Assembly (NCBI GenBank): GCA_009760885.1
Contig: CM019719.1
Location: 34,885,584 to 34,949,583 of the forward strand
Reading direction: 5' to 3'
Origin: Achatina immaculata
Lineage: Eukaryota; Mollusca; Gastropoda; Stylommatophora; Achatinidae
DNA: 64,000 bases
In this document: positions 45,645-58,500 of the stretch, piece by piece
Layout: the number at the start of each line of letters is the position of its first letter
Position numbering within the stretch: position 1 is the first letter of the stretch
The notes under the pieces: generated by a model
What the model was told of the DNA's origin: nothing
The model's database searches: none
Seen by the model: only the letters and a program-made list of their open reading frames with translations
Program-made: the position numbers and the translations under genes

Positions 45645-45765
45645 GTGGCTTTAACCTGTGATCCATGGACCTCCAAGGTGCCCAATAAAGGATTGGAGGG
45701 GGGTCACAGACAGCAAAATGGATTGCACTGATTTAAAAAATTCGTAGCATCATTTGTGTGTATTT
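45645..45765 (+). mobile_element. hAT-like terminal fragment
   Basis: CAGTGGCTTTAACCTGTGAT followed by CCATGGACCTCC is a typical hAT end; the partner end is not found. Confidence 0.45.
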
Positions 45766-45799
45766 TGTTGCTGGTGCTGTAACTCTTCATGTGACGTGT

Positions 45800-46235
45800 C
45801 TTTTCCAGAACGTTGTCCCTCTCACAGCTTCCCTGAACACAATGCAGTCTCCCATCAACTTGACCAGCGTCTCGGAATGACGCATTCGAACTTTCTGTGA
45901 TGTCCTGAATACATCTGCGGCTAGGTCGCCCCTTTTCTCTTTTTTCCCGGGCACTATGCCTTCTACTGTCAACCTCTCAAAACCACTGGTCTCTTGATGT
46001 GGCCGAAATATCTCAGCTTTCTAATTTTGATGATGTTTACGAGCGTTTTCTGCGACACCTAATCCTATTGGTATGTATTTATTTGATTTTCTTTCCATCC
46101 ATGATATTCTAAGTGCCCTTCTATAACATTTAATTTCAAATGCTGTTACTATTATTTCTAGTGATTTTTAAGTGTCCATGTTTCGCATCTATTGGTTGCC
46201 ACTGGGAATATGTAAGCTCTTAGTAAACACAGTTT
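45800..46235 (-). mobile_element. LINE tail (family J) upstream of DHRS11-like gene
   Basis: Minus: AYIFPVATNRCETWTLKNH, KIRKLRYFGHIKRPVVLRG, LTVEGIVPGKKEKRGDLAAD. The YFGH..R...L......G...GKR.RGR pattern of LINE C-termini. Confidence 0.7.
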
Positions 46236-46407
46236 TGTTTTCTTGTTGGTACCTTGCCGAGTGCTCTTCTTTTGCTCTAGTTTCTATGATACAGCTACTA
46301 GTCTTCACTTGACTGTTATTGTAATAGGTTTTTTAAACTTTAACTTATTTTTTTCCCTCAAATTAAATTATGCACCAAAAGATAAGACCAATTGTCTGTG
46401 CAGCATC

Positions 46408-46539
46408 ATGGAAAGATGGAAAAACCGAGTTGCCTTGGTGACTGGTGCATCTAGAGGTATAGGTGCAGCTATCACCGAAGTCCTGGTCCAGTCAGGCATG
46501 ATTGTTGTGGGAGTTGCACGAGATATTACGAATCTTGAG
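46408..46539 (+). CDS. DHRS11: DHRS11-like exon 1
   Basis: [11 protein letters not shown] then [33 protein letters not shown]; donor GTAAGA. Holds the glycine-rich cofactor motif; the R in GVARD fits NADP preference. The frame stays open upstream, but this is the canonical family start. Confidence 0.9.
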
Positions 46540-49500
46540 GTAAGAAACAGTGAATCTTGTTGTCAAAATAATGAATCTTGAGGTAAGAAATAGTGACTCT
46601 TGTTGTCAAACTAACGAATCTTGGGGTAAGAAAATCTTGTCAAAATAACGAATATTGAGGTAAGAAATAATGAATAGTGTAGTGAAAATGGCGAATATTG
46701 ATGTAAAAAAATAGCAAATCTTGAAAATGATGTCTAAAATAATAAGGAAAACATTGATAATCTTGACGAAAACTTAAAGATAACAGTTGTCCCTACTATG
46801 TGCAGAAAAATCCTATTTCCATTCTCCGACACTCAACCACTTCAAATGATTATTATACCTTGTTGAACTTAACTTTTCCTCAATGATATGTTAACAGAAA
46901 AAGGATTATGCAAAAAGGTATATGATGAAAATACATAGTCCAGAAACCAAGTCTTATGCATTTGTTGTTGTATCTCACAAGACCTGCTATGAGGAAGTTC
47001 TTAACAGCCGGAGCTGCGAAGATGTTGAAACATAACCATCGCATCGAACTGGGACTGAATTACTTGGCTAATTGTGGTTCGCAGGCCCTGAATTAGTTGA
47101 CTAGTCGTGGTTTGCAACCCCTTGACTACTTGGCTAGTCGTGGTTTGCAAACCCTTGACTACTTGGCTAGTCGTGGTTCGCAAGCCCTTGACTACTTGGC
47201 TAGTCGTGGTTTGCAAACCCTTGACTACTTGGCTAGTCGTGGTTCGCAAACCCTTGACTACTTGGCTAGTCGTGGTTTGCAAACCCTTGACTACTTGGCT
47301 AGTCGTGGTTCGCAAACCCTTGACTACTTGGCTAGTCGTGGTTTGCAAACCCTTGACTACTTGGCTAGTCGTGGTTCGCAAACCCTTGACTACTTGGCTA
47401 GTCGTGGTTCGCAAACCCTTGACTACTTGGCTAGTCGTGGTTTGCAAACCCTTGACTACTTGGCTAGTCGTGGTTCGCAAGCCCTTGACTACTTGGCTAG
47501 TCGTGGTTCGCAAACCCTTGACTACTTAGCTAGTCGTGGTTCGCAAGCCCTTGACTACTTGGCTAGTCGTGGTTCACAAGCCCTTGACTACTTGGCTAGT
47601 CGTGGTTCCCAAGTCCTGGATTACTTGGCTAGTCGTGGTTCCCAAGTCCTGGATTACTTGGCTAGTCGTGGTTCCCAAGTCCTGGATTACTTGGCTAGTC
47701 GTGGTTCCCAAGTCCTGGATTACTTGGCTAGTCGTGGTTCCCAAGTCCTGGATTACTTGGCTAGTCGTGGTTCGCAAGCCCTGGATTACTTGGCTAGTCG
47801 TGGTTCCCAAGTCCTGGATTACTTGGCTAGTCGTGGTTCCCAAGTCCTGGATTACTTGGCTAGTCGTGGTTCGCAAGCCCTGGATTACTTGGCTAGTCGT
47901 GGTTCCCAAGTCCTGGACTTTTACCATCGTCTAGCCTTGTAATCGTCATCTTTGCTCTAATCAAGAACCTTATACTTGAGACTGATGTGTACCCCGACTA
48001 TATTAGCAACTGGTACGATACATACATCACGATGAACCTATGTATTAGATACAAGCCACTGCCTAACCGTCAGAAGACAACAATAGGTTGTTCCTCAACA
48101 GCAACTGTATTTCTGTGCTTGTCTTGAACTTTACATCTCTTTACATCTCTGCACACGCTGATATATCACTTTGCTGCACGGCGCAAACCTCTCTTTTCCG
48201 ATTTTCTAAACTTGTGCTTAAACAGATCCATGCAGTTAAATTTATATAATCCACAAACATGTAGTACGGAGGCCAAGAGTAGTACTGTGGGCAGTGAGCC
48301 ACCTTCTCATGAAAAGTTTATGGATTGGAGCCCAAGCTGTGCTAACGGATATCAGGACAACTATTTTGAGGAAACTGCTTATGAAAACAGAGAATAGCTG
48401 GATGCAGGGCGGGGAGGACCGGCATATCTTGCTACGTGATTGTCTGTGATGACGCAAAACAAAGCAAAAAAATTGCACACGTGTACCAAATCCTATGATT
48501 ATGATTACTACATCTCAGTTTACAGTAGACTGATGAAAAAATTAATTACATTATCTAATGAGCAGCAGAAATTTAGGCTGGTTTTTTTTTAAATTTTAAA
48601 ATGACGGCTATCAATAAAAATTCGCTAGTACATACAGCAAAACAAAATGTAACACAACAGATTCCATGTAGCCGCAGTATATGTAGTAAAATTTCTTAAC
48701 TCTTTTAACCCTTGAATTATTTTTCATGCTCTTCCTGAATAAATTCTATGAGAAATTTTGGTAGAAAGAAACCGGAAGGAAGTTAATCTACAATTTAAAA
48801 ATATGGGTTAAATCTGACATGTGCTACTTTTCATTGTATATATTCATTGCCTAATTATCGCTGTTAGCATTGATTTGTATAGGTGTGCAAGATCTATCAA
48901 CACTTTCAGTGTTGTTTTGGAGTGAAAGGATTAAAGAAATGTAGAAAAGCTTCCGGTTGTTCTGTAACAAAATTACGAAATTTGTGTTAAAAAAAACGTA
49001 CGAAAAGATGGCAGTAAAGAAGACCCTAGGCAGCAAAGAAACAACGTCTACTACCAACACTGTCAGCAAGAAACAGTTTACGCAGGCATCTCTTGTTAAA
49101 CTAGATCGAGTGTAACAGATGCCAACAGGCAACACAGAATCTCCGCAAGATCTACCTTACGTAAGTGGGGCAAACCGACGCCAAAAAATAAAGTTCAAGA
49201 CAAGCACAGAAATATAGTTGCTGTTGAGGAACAACCTATTTTGGGTCACATTTGGCCTATGAAATATTCTTCCCTTAGGATCACTGATCGTATTGAAGAT
49301 TTGGTTATGCCCATTTTTAAAAACGAGCTACCTTCTGCTGTGTATGAAATAGCTATAGTCAGTCTCGTGTAATCTTGTATAAGTAGATGTTTTTGTTTCT
49401 AAAGCAAATGTCGGTGGACTTTAAAACGGCTGGATTGCCGGGCTATATGGTTCCAATGAAGTGTGACATCAGTCAGCCGGAGAATATCAAGCAGCTGGTG

Positions 49501-52500
49501 ACCACTATCAAAGCGGACCCTGACATGGAAGGAATCGATGTTCTCATCAACAACGCAGCCATCGCTTACGCGGAGCCCATTTTAACGGGGACCCCGAGTG
49601 TTTGGAGGACCATGATGGAGGTTTGTTAGTGTTAGGGAAGCTGGAGGAGGTGATTAAGGTAAACTTCCCTTTTCCATGCCATTAAGGCGTGTTGTTAGGC
49701 CCGTATTTCCAAGACCCTCGGCGTATGAAAGTGTGATGTGGTCAGTATCACGCTCGGCTGCATTTACCTTCCCAGATTTCTCATTTTTTAGGAGCTGGCT
49801 GGACCCCGGAGCCTTTTTTTGGTGTGGTGGTTACTAGAACCCCCCCCCCCCCCCCCAACTGCTGGACCTTGAACCTAATACCACTAAATCAGGACACCGA
49901 GCGCCTAACTACTCAGCCAGCCAGGCGTTTTTTGTTGATAATTGGGCGGAAGAAAATATGAAAATAGATAAAGAGCTAGATAGTTGAATGATGGAAATAA
50001 TGAAACGTACAAACTGATAGATAAACAGTATAAACATGTGCACAACTCAAATGACTATCGGAAATTTATTCGAGCATTCTCCGGGGCTCTTGTCAGTGCT
50101 ACGGAGTATGTGCATCGTTCTGAGATCCTTTTTCACGGGAAGAGATGGAAAAGAAGGGGGGGCACTTAATGATCTTGTCCAATTCGCAGTGAAGATAAAC
50201 CTTTAAGGGTTTTAACTTTTAAAAAATACATTTTTCACTGAATGAAAGGAACTACATCAATATTTAAGACCTTCTGCACTGTAATCCGTTATGCTCACTA
50301 CTGTTTAAACAGAGTACTTGTCCTTTAGAAGGAAAGAGATAAAAAAAAAAAAATTGGAATCACAATACGATTTAGAATCTAATCTTGCCAGATTAATATT
50401 TAATTTAAAATTTAAAAAACTTAACAATATTAATATTGTTTGCCATTGATATGGGAATATTAATTCCCGTTAAAATTGTCATGGTTTGTTAAAGTTTCCT
50501 AAGAGTCCTCCAGGTTGGGAATTGTTGCATGGGGCCAACCTTCCTGTCCTGGTAAAAAAATAGAGAAGCCTCGCCATTGAATGGAGGCGAATTCTATCCT
50601 CAGCAATAATGGCTCTGAAAGCTAAAGAAAAAGATGAAGGAAGAATAATTACTATATCTACTGCATTATTCAACTGTACGTCCAATTTCTTTCTCACTCT
50701 CTCTCTCCTCTCCTATCTCTCTCTCTGTCTTTTTGCTATCTCTCGCTATATCTCTCTCTCTCTAGCTATCTCTCATTTCTCTCTCTCTCTGTCTCTTGTT
50801 GTGTCTCTCTTGTTGTCTTCCTCTCACTGTTTCTATCTATGTCTCTCTCTCTCTTGTTGTGTCTCTCACTCTCTCTCACTATCTCTGTCTCTCTCTTGCT
50901 GTTGTCTCTCGCTGTCTCTCTCTCACCGTCCCTGTCTCTCACTAGCTCTCTCTCTCTATCTCTTTCACTGTCTCTCTCACTATCTCTCTCACTATCTCTG
51001 TCTCTCACTATCTCTCTCACTATCTCTCTCACTATCTCTCTCACTGTCTCTGTCTCTCACTGCCTCTGTCTCTCACTGTCTCTGTCTCTCGCTAACTCTC
51101 TCACTGTCTCTGTCTCTCACTGTCTCTGTTTCTCGCTAAGTCTCTCACTGTCTCTGTCTCTCACTATCTCTCTCACTATTTCTCTCACTATCTCTCACTA
51201 TATCTCTCATACTATCTCTCACACTATTTCTCTCAGTGTCTGTCTCTCACTATATCTCTCACTATTTCTCTCGCTATCTCTCTCAGTTTCTCTCTCGCTC
51301 TGTCACTCTCTTGCTATCTCTCTCTTTCATTAATCTCTCTCACTGTCTCTCTCTCTCGATGTGTATGTGTGTATGTCGTCTCGTTTCTCTTAGAAAAGAT
51401 GCCTCATATGTTAATGCCAACTAACGCTTCCAAAACTACAGACAAACTTACTGGCTCCAGCAATACTAACACAGGAGGCAGTAAAATCAATGAAAGACAA
51501 AGATGTTGATGATGGACACGTAATCTTCATTAACAGGTCTGTATTCTCTAATATTGTGTGAAATCAATACAAGAAAAAAAAACATATATCCTGTCTTAAA
51601 TGGCTAGTAAAATAGGACTTGAAATTAAATAATGAAACTTATCATTAACGACGAAGGACAAATATACGTAGAAGGAACAGCTGTTGAAGAAGTAAACCAA
51701 TTTGCATATCTTAGCAGCTACATATACCAGGATGGTAACACCAGAAAGGAAGTTAGAATTAGAATTTGCAAAAGCAGCACTGACCTTCAAGAATCTTGAG
51801 AATATATGACATTCAAAAGTTATAAGCACAAAAAAACCAAGTTAAGATTGTTCAATTCAAACGTGATATCCACCCTCATTTATGCCGGAAAACAACTAAA
51901 GAAATAGACAAGAAATTAGACTCTTTCGAAAACAAACGCCTAAGGAAAATACTCGACATAAAGTGGAACGAATTCAAGAACAACACAGAGATAAGACAGA
52001 TGAGCAAACAACAACCTATCTCATGGTTGATCAGAAAAAGAAGATGGACATATGTCGGTCATGTGATGAGAAGAAACAATCAGAGAATCCCCAAACAAGC
52101 TATCAAATGGAACTCAACAGGCCAAAGAAAAAGAGGCAGACCGCGTGAAACTAAAGAAGACATTGTTAAGAGAGGCCAAATTAACAGGCATAAAATCCCT
52201 TGATGAGGTTGAAAGACTCGTCGAAGGCAAGAAAAATTGGCGAACTACTTTGCGAGCCCTATGTGACGTTTAACGAGACGGGAAGGATATAAGATATAAG
52301 ATTTGTTTAAAAATCCAGTCACTCTCTGGCTCCAAACTCAGTACATGGTAGATTTCATTTTCTTTGAAAGGAGAGAGAGAGAGACAGTGTACAACAAACA
52401 CACGACGATGACTCTGCTAAGAATCTCTGATGTCAATGTATGTCCGGGTACACAGAACATGAAAACACTGATAAAAAGCTTGGAAAGAACATGAAAAGTT

Positions 52501-55500
52501 GTTCAGTTACGAAATTGAAGAAACCAAATGTCGATGATTATAACCTAAGACGCTGGCGATGTCTGGGTCATGTGCTCCGGATAACTGGTAACTCATGACC
52601 AAAAATGTTACCGAGATGGACACATCAGGAAAAACTGGAGGAAGGGTAGACCAAAGGAGACATGGATAAGAACAACAAAGATAATGTTGAGTAATACAGG
52701 GCTCACCTGGGCAAGAGCGGGGGGGAAAAAAAGGCAAAGGAAAGACGTTTGCGGAAATCCCATGTGCCTTGGCCACTTAGAGGGGTCTCTCTCTCTCTTT
52801 CAAAAACAAACAAACAAACAAACAAACAAACAAACAAACAAACACACACACACACTCACACACACACACAGATTAAGAAAAATAAATGACACTTTGATAT
52901 TTTTGTAAATCACATTTTCCAGTCTGTCTGGGCATCGTCTAATGCCAGGGAACAAAGACATCCACGTGTACAGCGCCACAAAATTTGCTCTGAGGGCCAT
53001 TTTAGAGGGAGTCCGTTTCGAGCTTCGGCAAATGGAATCTGGAATCAGAGTTTCGGTATGTTTTTTTTTTTTTTAACAGATCTCTTATTTCCTGCAAAGT
53101 TGATGAGCGAAACACAGATCTGGCCTCGGCTGAATATAGTGATGGCATTGTGCATTCAACATCCCGACATACCCTAAATGTAAAATAGCACATAGCTTGT
53201 TACCCTGATAGTGGAGCCTGTAGGAAAATCTAACTTTGCACTTTTTTGGGGTCACATAGGCGCTAGCCCAAAGTTGTCTCGACTTGATGAGAAAGGACAA
53301 AATGATGTGGTCAGAGTCACGCCTGGACATCTTTCTTTCTGTAGCTTCAGACGAAGCTAGGCACCAAATTATAAATCTCAGGCCTGATTCGAACAGGAGC
53401 GGATGATGATAATAATAATAATAATAATTATTATTATTATTATTATTGTTATTCTTATTATATCTTCGAAAGAGTTTGTCGAGGATTTCTGGTAAATATA
53501 AAATGATGATTTCGATGTATATGTGTGTGCAGGGTGGGGAAGAGAGAAGAGAGGTTGCAGACGGAAGAGGCGTATTTTTACTAATTTCTAGTTAACCCTT
53601 ATCCACTCCAGACCTAAGTTAGATGTCAGTTCTCTCTGTAACAGTACATTATCATGTTGCATATATTGTTTCACGGCTTTGTCTGTAATTCGTCAGTCTT
53701 CAGGTTCAGAAGTCTGGCTGGAAAAGTGAACTAGATTCAGAAGTATTGCTGGAAAAGTTAACTAGATTCATAAGTTTGGCTGGAAAAATTAACTAGATTC
53801 AGAAGTCTGACTCTTTTGAAAACAAATGCTTAAGGAAAATACTCGGCATCAAGTGGAACGAATTCAAGAACAATGCAGAGATAATACAGATGACTGAACA
53901 CCAGTCTCATGGGTAATCAGGAAAAGGAGATGGACATATGTTGGTCACTTGATGAGAAGAAATGATCAGAGAATCCCAAAACAAGCTATCAAGTGGAACA
54001 CAACAGGCCAAAGAAAAAGAGGCAGACCACGTGAAACTTTGAAGAGGACATTGTTAAGAGAGGCCAAATTAACAGGCATAAAATCCTTTGATGAGGTTGA
54101 AAGACTCGCTGAAGACAGGAAAATTTGGCGAACTACTTTGCGAGCCCTATGTGACGTTTAACGGCACGGGAAGGATATAAGATAAGATAAGAAGAATTCT
54201 GGCTGGAAAAGTTAACTAGATTCAGAAGTCTGGCTGGAAAAGTTAACTAGATTCATAAGTTTGGCTGGAAAAATTAACTAGATTCAGAAGTCTGGCTGGA
54301 AAAGTTAACTCGATATGGGAATGTTGCATTAAAATTCTGTTTTATTCAAGGAATATTGTGAATGGTGGGTTTTTCCTCTTTCTTTCTTTTGTACAGGCTA
54401 TTAGTCCAGGTGTAGTTGAGACCGACATTTTCACAAGACTGTTCGAGAACGACGAAGAACGAGCGAAGAAATTTCTATCTGAAAGAAAGGTAGTCTTCCT
54501 TATTTTCTCCCATTCAAGACTGTCTTATGATCTACCCAGAGCGCCAATAGCCAAGAGATGTCTAGTTCACTTGCTGGCTGTCTTACGCTTACAGGCTGCA
54601 AGTAGCGTCAGAATAACTTACCATGACAAAACAAACAAACAAAAACTATCGGATTTTCTTTAAATGAATATCAGAAAACTTATGCCAAAAAATATCATCC
54701 TATGAGATTCTCTGGAAAAAAAAAAAACAAGTGAGAAACACAGGGAACTGTTTTGGAAGAAGAAATGTTTCTTCTCGTGGCTAGACGAATGCACGTCCTT
54801 CTGGATTGCGGGGTTATTCTCTGATTATTTTTGTTCCTTCTCTCATTCTCTTATATCTATAAGTGCTTGCCAGTTTTTACCAGTCTGGTACACCAGGATA
54901 TACTCTAAAAATCAGAAGTTCACCAACCTGAATTCATAAATTTCGCGCGCGCACGGCTTCCTACCTTTCTCCACGAAGAGCACCTCTCTTTCATCGTTTG
55001 GTGTTCCAAGACCACCTGACCCAGATGACCCCTTCGACTTTTCGTCAAGAGGTCCGTATCCTGATACCCTCCCGCCACAACGTCTTCGTCTCCTCATGTA
55101 GGCGTTGTATCATCATCATCATCATCACCACCACCACCACCAACATCATCATCATTTATCATCAGTTATCAGCACAAGATCAACAACGAAGAATAATGGT
55201 GAGTACAGTACAATAAGATAATTTTGGAAGGGAAAGGGTTTTGAGGAGAGTGGTTCTTGAAAGATGAGATGTTAATTTTGCTTTGAATAGACAGATCTGT
55301 GAATTTTCCAAATTGTTACGGAGAGTCACTTTTTTCCTGCCAAAAATGAGAATTGGTCCGCAAAAAATGAGAACATTAGGTACCATATTTACGGGGGGAG
55401 GGGGGGGCACTCAGTCAGTCATTTGCATGTCGCTTGTGGAACTTTGCTTCCCTAACAGCTCTCCTGTAAGCCTCTCGGTTGTGAGCAAGATGCCCTGTTG

Positions 55501-58500
55501 CTGATGCCTCCATTCGCAGATCATCAACGATGTCTTGCTGCCATCTTCGCCTTGGTCCTCCACTCTTTCTTTTTCCCATTATGTACCAATGGAAACATAC
55601 CAAGAAACTCTAACGGGGGGTGGGGGGTATTACCAGGGTGAAAAAGGCTTGATCACTGGAAAAGGAAAGAAAACAGGTAATTTGCAAAACTGTTGGAGGA
55701 CAGCAATTTTTAGATACCCCCCCCCCCCCCCCCATAATGCGGCTGTGTCCGCAAAAAATAAAAACGTATGGTAACTCTATATTTACTCATGTTTACTGTG
55801 CAGTAAAGGAATGCGAGTTTTTGCGTGTGTATAACTTTATACTACTCATCATCAGGTGCCGTGCCGATAGGTGTTGACGGTCAGTTGATATCTCCATCAG
55901 CTCATTCGGTGACTTTCTGTGAACACCATCGTGTTACCAGTGTTTGATCTGCTCTCTCGACTTTCTTCTCCCTCTCTCTCCCCCCTCCTCTCTCTCCCCC
56001 CTCCTCTCTCTCTCTCTCTCTCTCTCTCTTCTTATTTATCTATTCTGTGTTCTGATGTTTTCAAGTACTTCTCTTCTCATTATATGCCCAGTGAGTGTTG
56101 TAGAACTAAATATTGACTGCCCACCTGGACCTAACGATAAATGAACTTGATTTCAGGAAAGACTTACTACTTAGGCCGCTAGTGATTACGTTGCTCTGCT
56201 GCACCCGACGTTAGTTCTTTACGGTGGCGTCGTTAGCCAGAATGTTTTGTTTTTTTTTTTCCATATATAGTACACAAACCGACAGAAGGCAACGGGAAAC
56301 CACTGTTGTAGCTCCCAATAATAATTATGCTTAGTCAGAGTAATAGATTTGTCACGAACGACGCTAATGGATGTTCTTCTGGAACAGCCTCGTCCGGTAG
56401 GGCAGTTAACGAGCCACATGTGAGGCGAGATCGTCATCAGGCAACTGGTGGCAAAGCTAACAAGTTCAAAATAGCAACATGGAATGTTAGAACTTTATTC
56501 CAGGCTGGAAAATTAGAAAATGTAGAGAGGGAAATGGAAAAGACGAAGATCAACATACTAAGAATGAGTGAAGTTAGATGGACAGGTGCAGAGAAGATAA
56601 ACTCTGATAAATATATAAAATAATATACTCAGGAAGTGAGAAACATGAACGAGGAGTAGGAATAATATTTGACGAACAAACAGCAAGAACAATTGTAGGA
56701 TATTTTAACATCTCGGACCGAGTCCTGCTAGCCCAACTGAAAGGACGACCAATAAACATAAATATTATACAAGTGCATTCTCCAACATCTCATAGTTCTG
56801 AAGAAGATGTACAGCTATTTTATAATGACATAAAGACAGCCGTGAAACACACAAAGTCACATGAAGTTACTTTAGTCATGGGAGATTTTAATACCAAAGT
56901 GAGCAAAGGAAGAACTTCAGACATCGTTGGTGACTATGGACTGGGGGAGAGGAATGATAGTAAATTAATTGAATGAGCAAAAATACATAGCATGGTTGTA
57001 GGAAACACCTGGTTTAAACAACATCCCCGAAGACTGGCAACGTGGTGCAGCCCAGACAAAAAGAATTTTAACCAGACATACTACGTATTAATCAACAAAC
57101 GATTCCGGAATGCATTACTGACAACAAAAACCATGCCAGGAGCTGACTGCAATAACGACCACGACTCACTCTGTGGAAAAATTAAAATAAAGCTAAAGAA
57201 CACGTGAAGAAAAGTGAGAAACATCAAACTGAATATAGAACTACATTAAAATGACCAAGAACTGCGAGAACAATACAAAGTTATTATATCAAATAGATAC
57301 AATGCAATAACAAAGATAAATAGTATAGATGAACAAGGGGCAATTTTAAGAGATTCTATCCACCAAACTGATAAGGAGATAATACCACCAAAAAAAGAAG
57401 CCCCCAATAATAAATGGATGACAGATGACATCTAAGGACTTATAAACAAAAGATGGAGTGGTAAAAATAACAAAATAAGAAAATACGCAGTAATAACAAA
57501 GAAGCAAAGGAAGTGTGGTTAAATGAACAGTGTAGACAAATAGAGGACTCCCATAATAAAGACAGCAAAAACTTGCACAAACGGATTAGTGAACTCACAG
57601 GCAGGAAGACAAAATATACCACAGGATGCCTGAAATCAAAAGAGGGTAAAATGTTAATGGGAAAAGAAGACAGGTGGACAGAGTACATCGGTGAGCTATA
57701 TGGAGGAGAAAGACCAGAATCAACACTAGATACTGAAAAATGTGATGGACGACCAATACTTGAAGATGAAACCATAGATGCCACGAAGAAAGGAAAAGCG
57801 ACTGGTCCTGATAATATAACAATAGAAGAAATAGAGGCGCTAGAGGAGATAGGAATAAAAATAATAACCAAGTTACTGAATGACATTTACAACAGTGGTT
57901 ATATGCCCAGTGACCTGCTTAAATCCATGTTTGTAGCACTACCAAAGAAATCAGGTGCAAAGGAATGTGATAACCACCAGACTATCAGCCTCTCATGTCA
58001 CATACAAAGCTACTTCTGAGAATTATTATGAGAAGAACAAGGAAATAGATAAAAATGGAAATAGCAGATGGACAGTTTGGATTTGTTGAAGGAAAGAAAA
58101 CACACAATGCCATTTATGCTTTACGAACATTAACAGAAAGAGCTTTAGAAGTACAGAAAGACCTCTACTTATGCTTCATTGATTACATCAATGCATTCGA
58201 CAAGGTGAAACATAATGAAATTATTAAAATGCTCGAAGACATCAATATAGACGGCAAAAACCTGAGGATTGTAAAACATCTATACTGGCAGCAAGAAGCA
58301 GCAATTCAAGTTGAAAATAGAACTGGAAAATATCAACCTATTAAACAAGGGGTGCGACAAGGATGTGTACTATCTCCAGACCTTTTTTCTCTGTACAGTG
58401 AGAATATTCTAAGAACGAGCATCACAGAACCAGGCATAAAAATTGGAGGATACAATGTTAACAACCTTCGGTATGGTGACGACACAGTACTGATAGCTGA

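Noticed and set aside
47097..47942. 281-residue repetitive open frame ([11 protein letters not shown] repeats)
   Set aside because: It is a 33-bp minisatellite whose length is a multiple of three and which lacks stops. Other frames on both strands are equally open, and it lies inside an intron.
50609..51333. Long Ser/Leu-rich and Arg/Glu-rich frames
   Set aside because: Translations of a CT/GA microsatellite. Only the first 60 bp were kept, as a possible exon relic.
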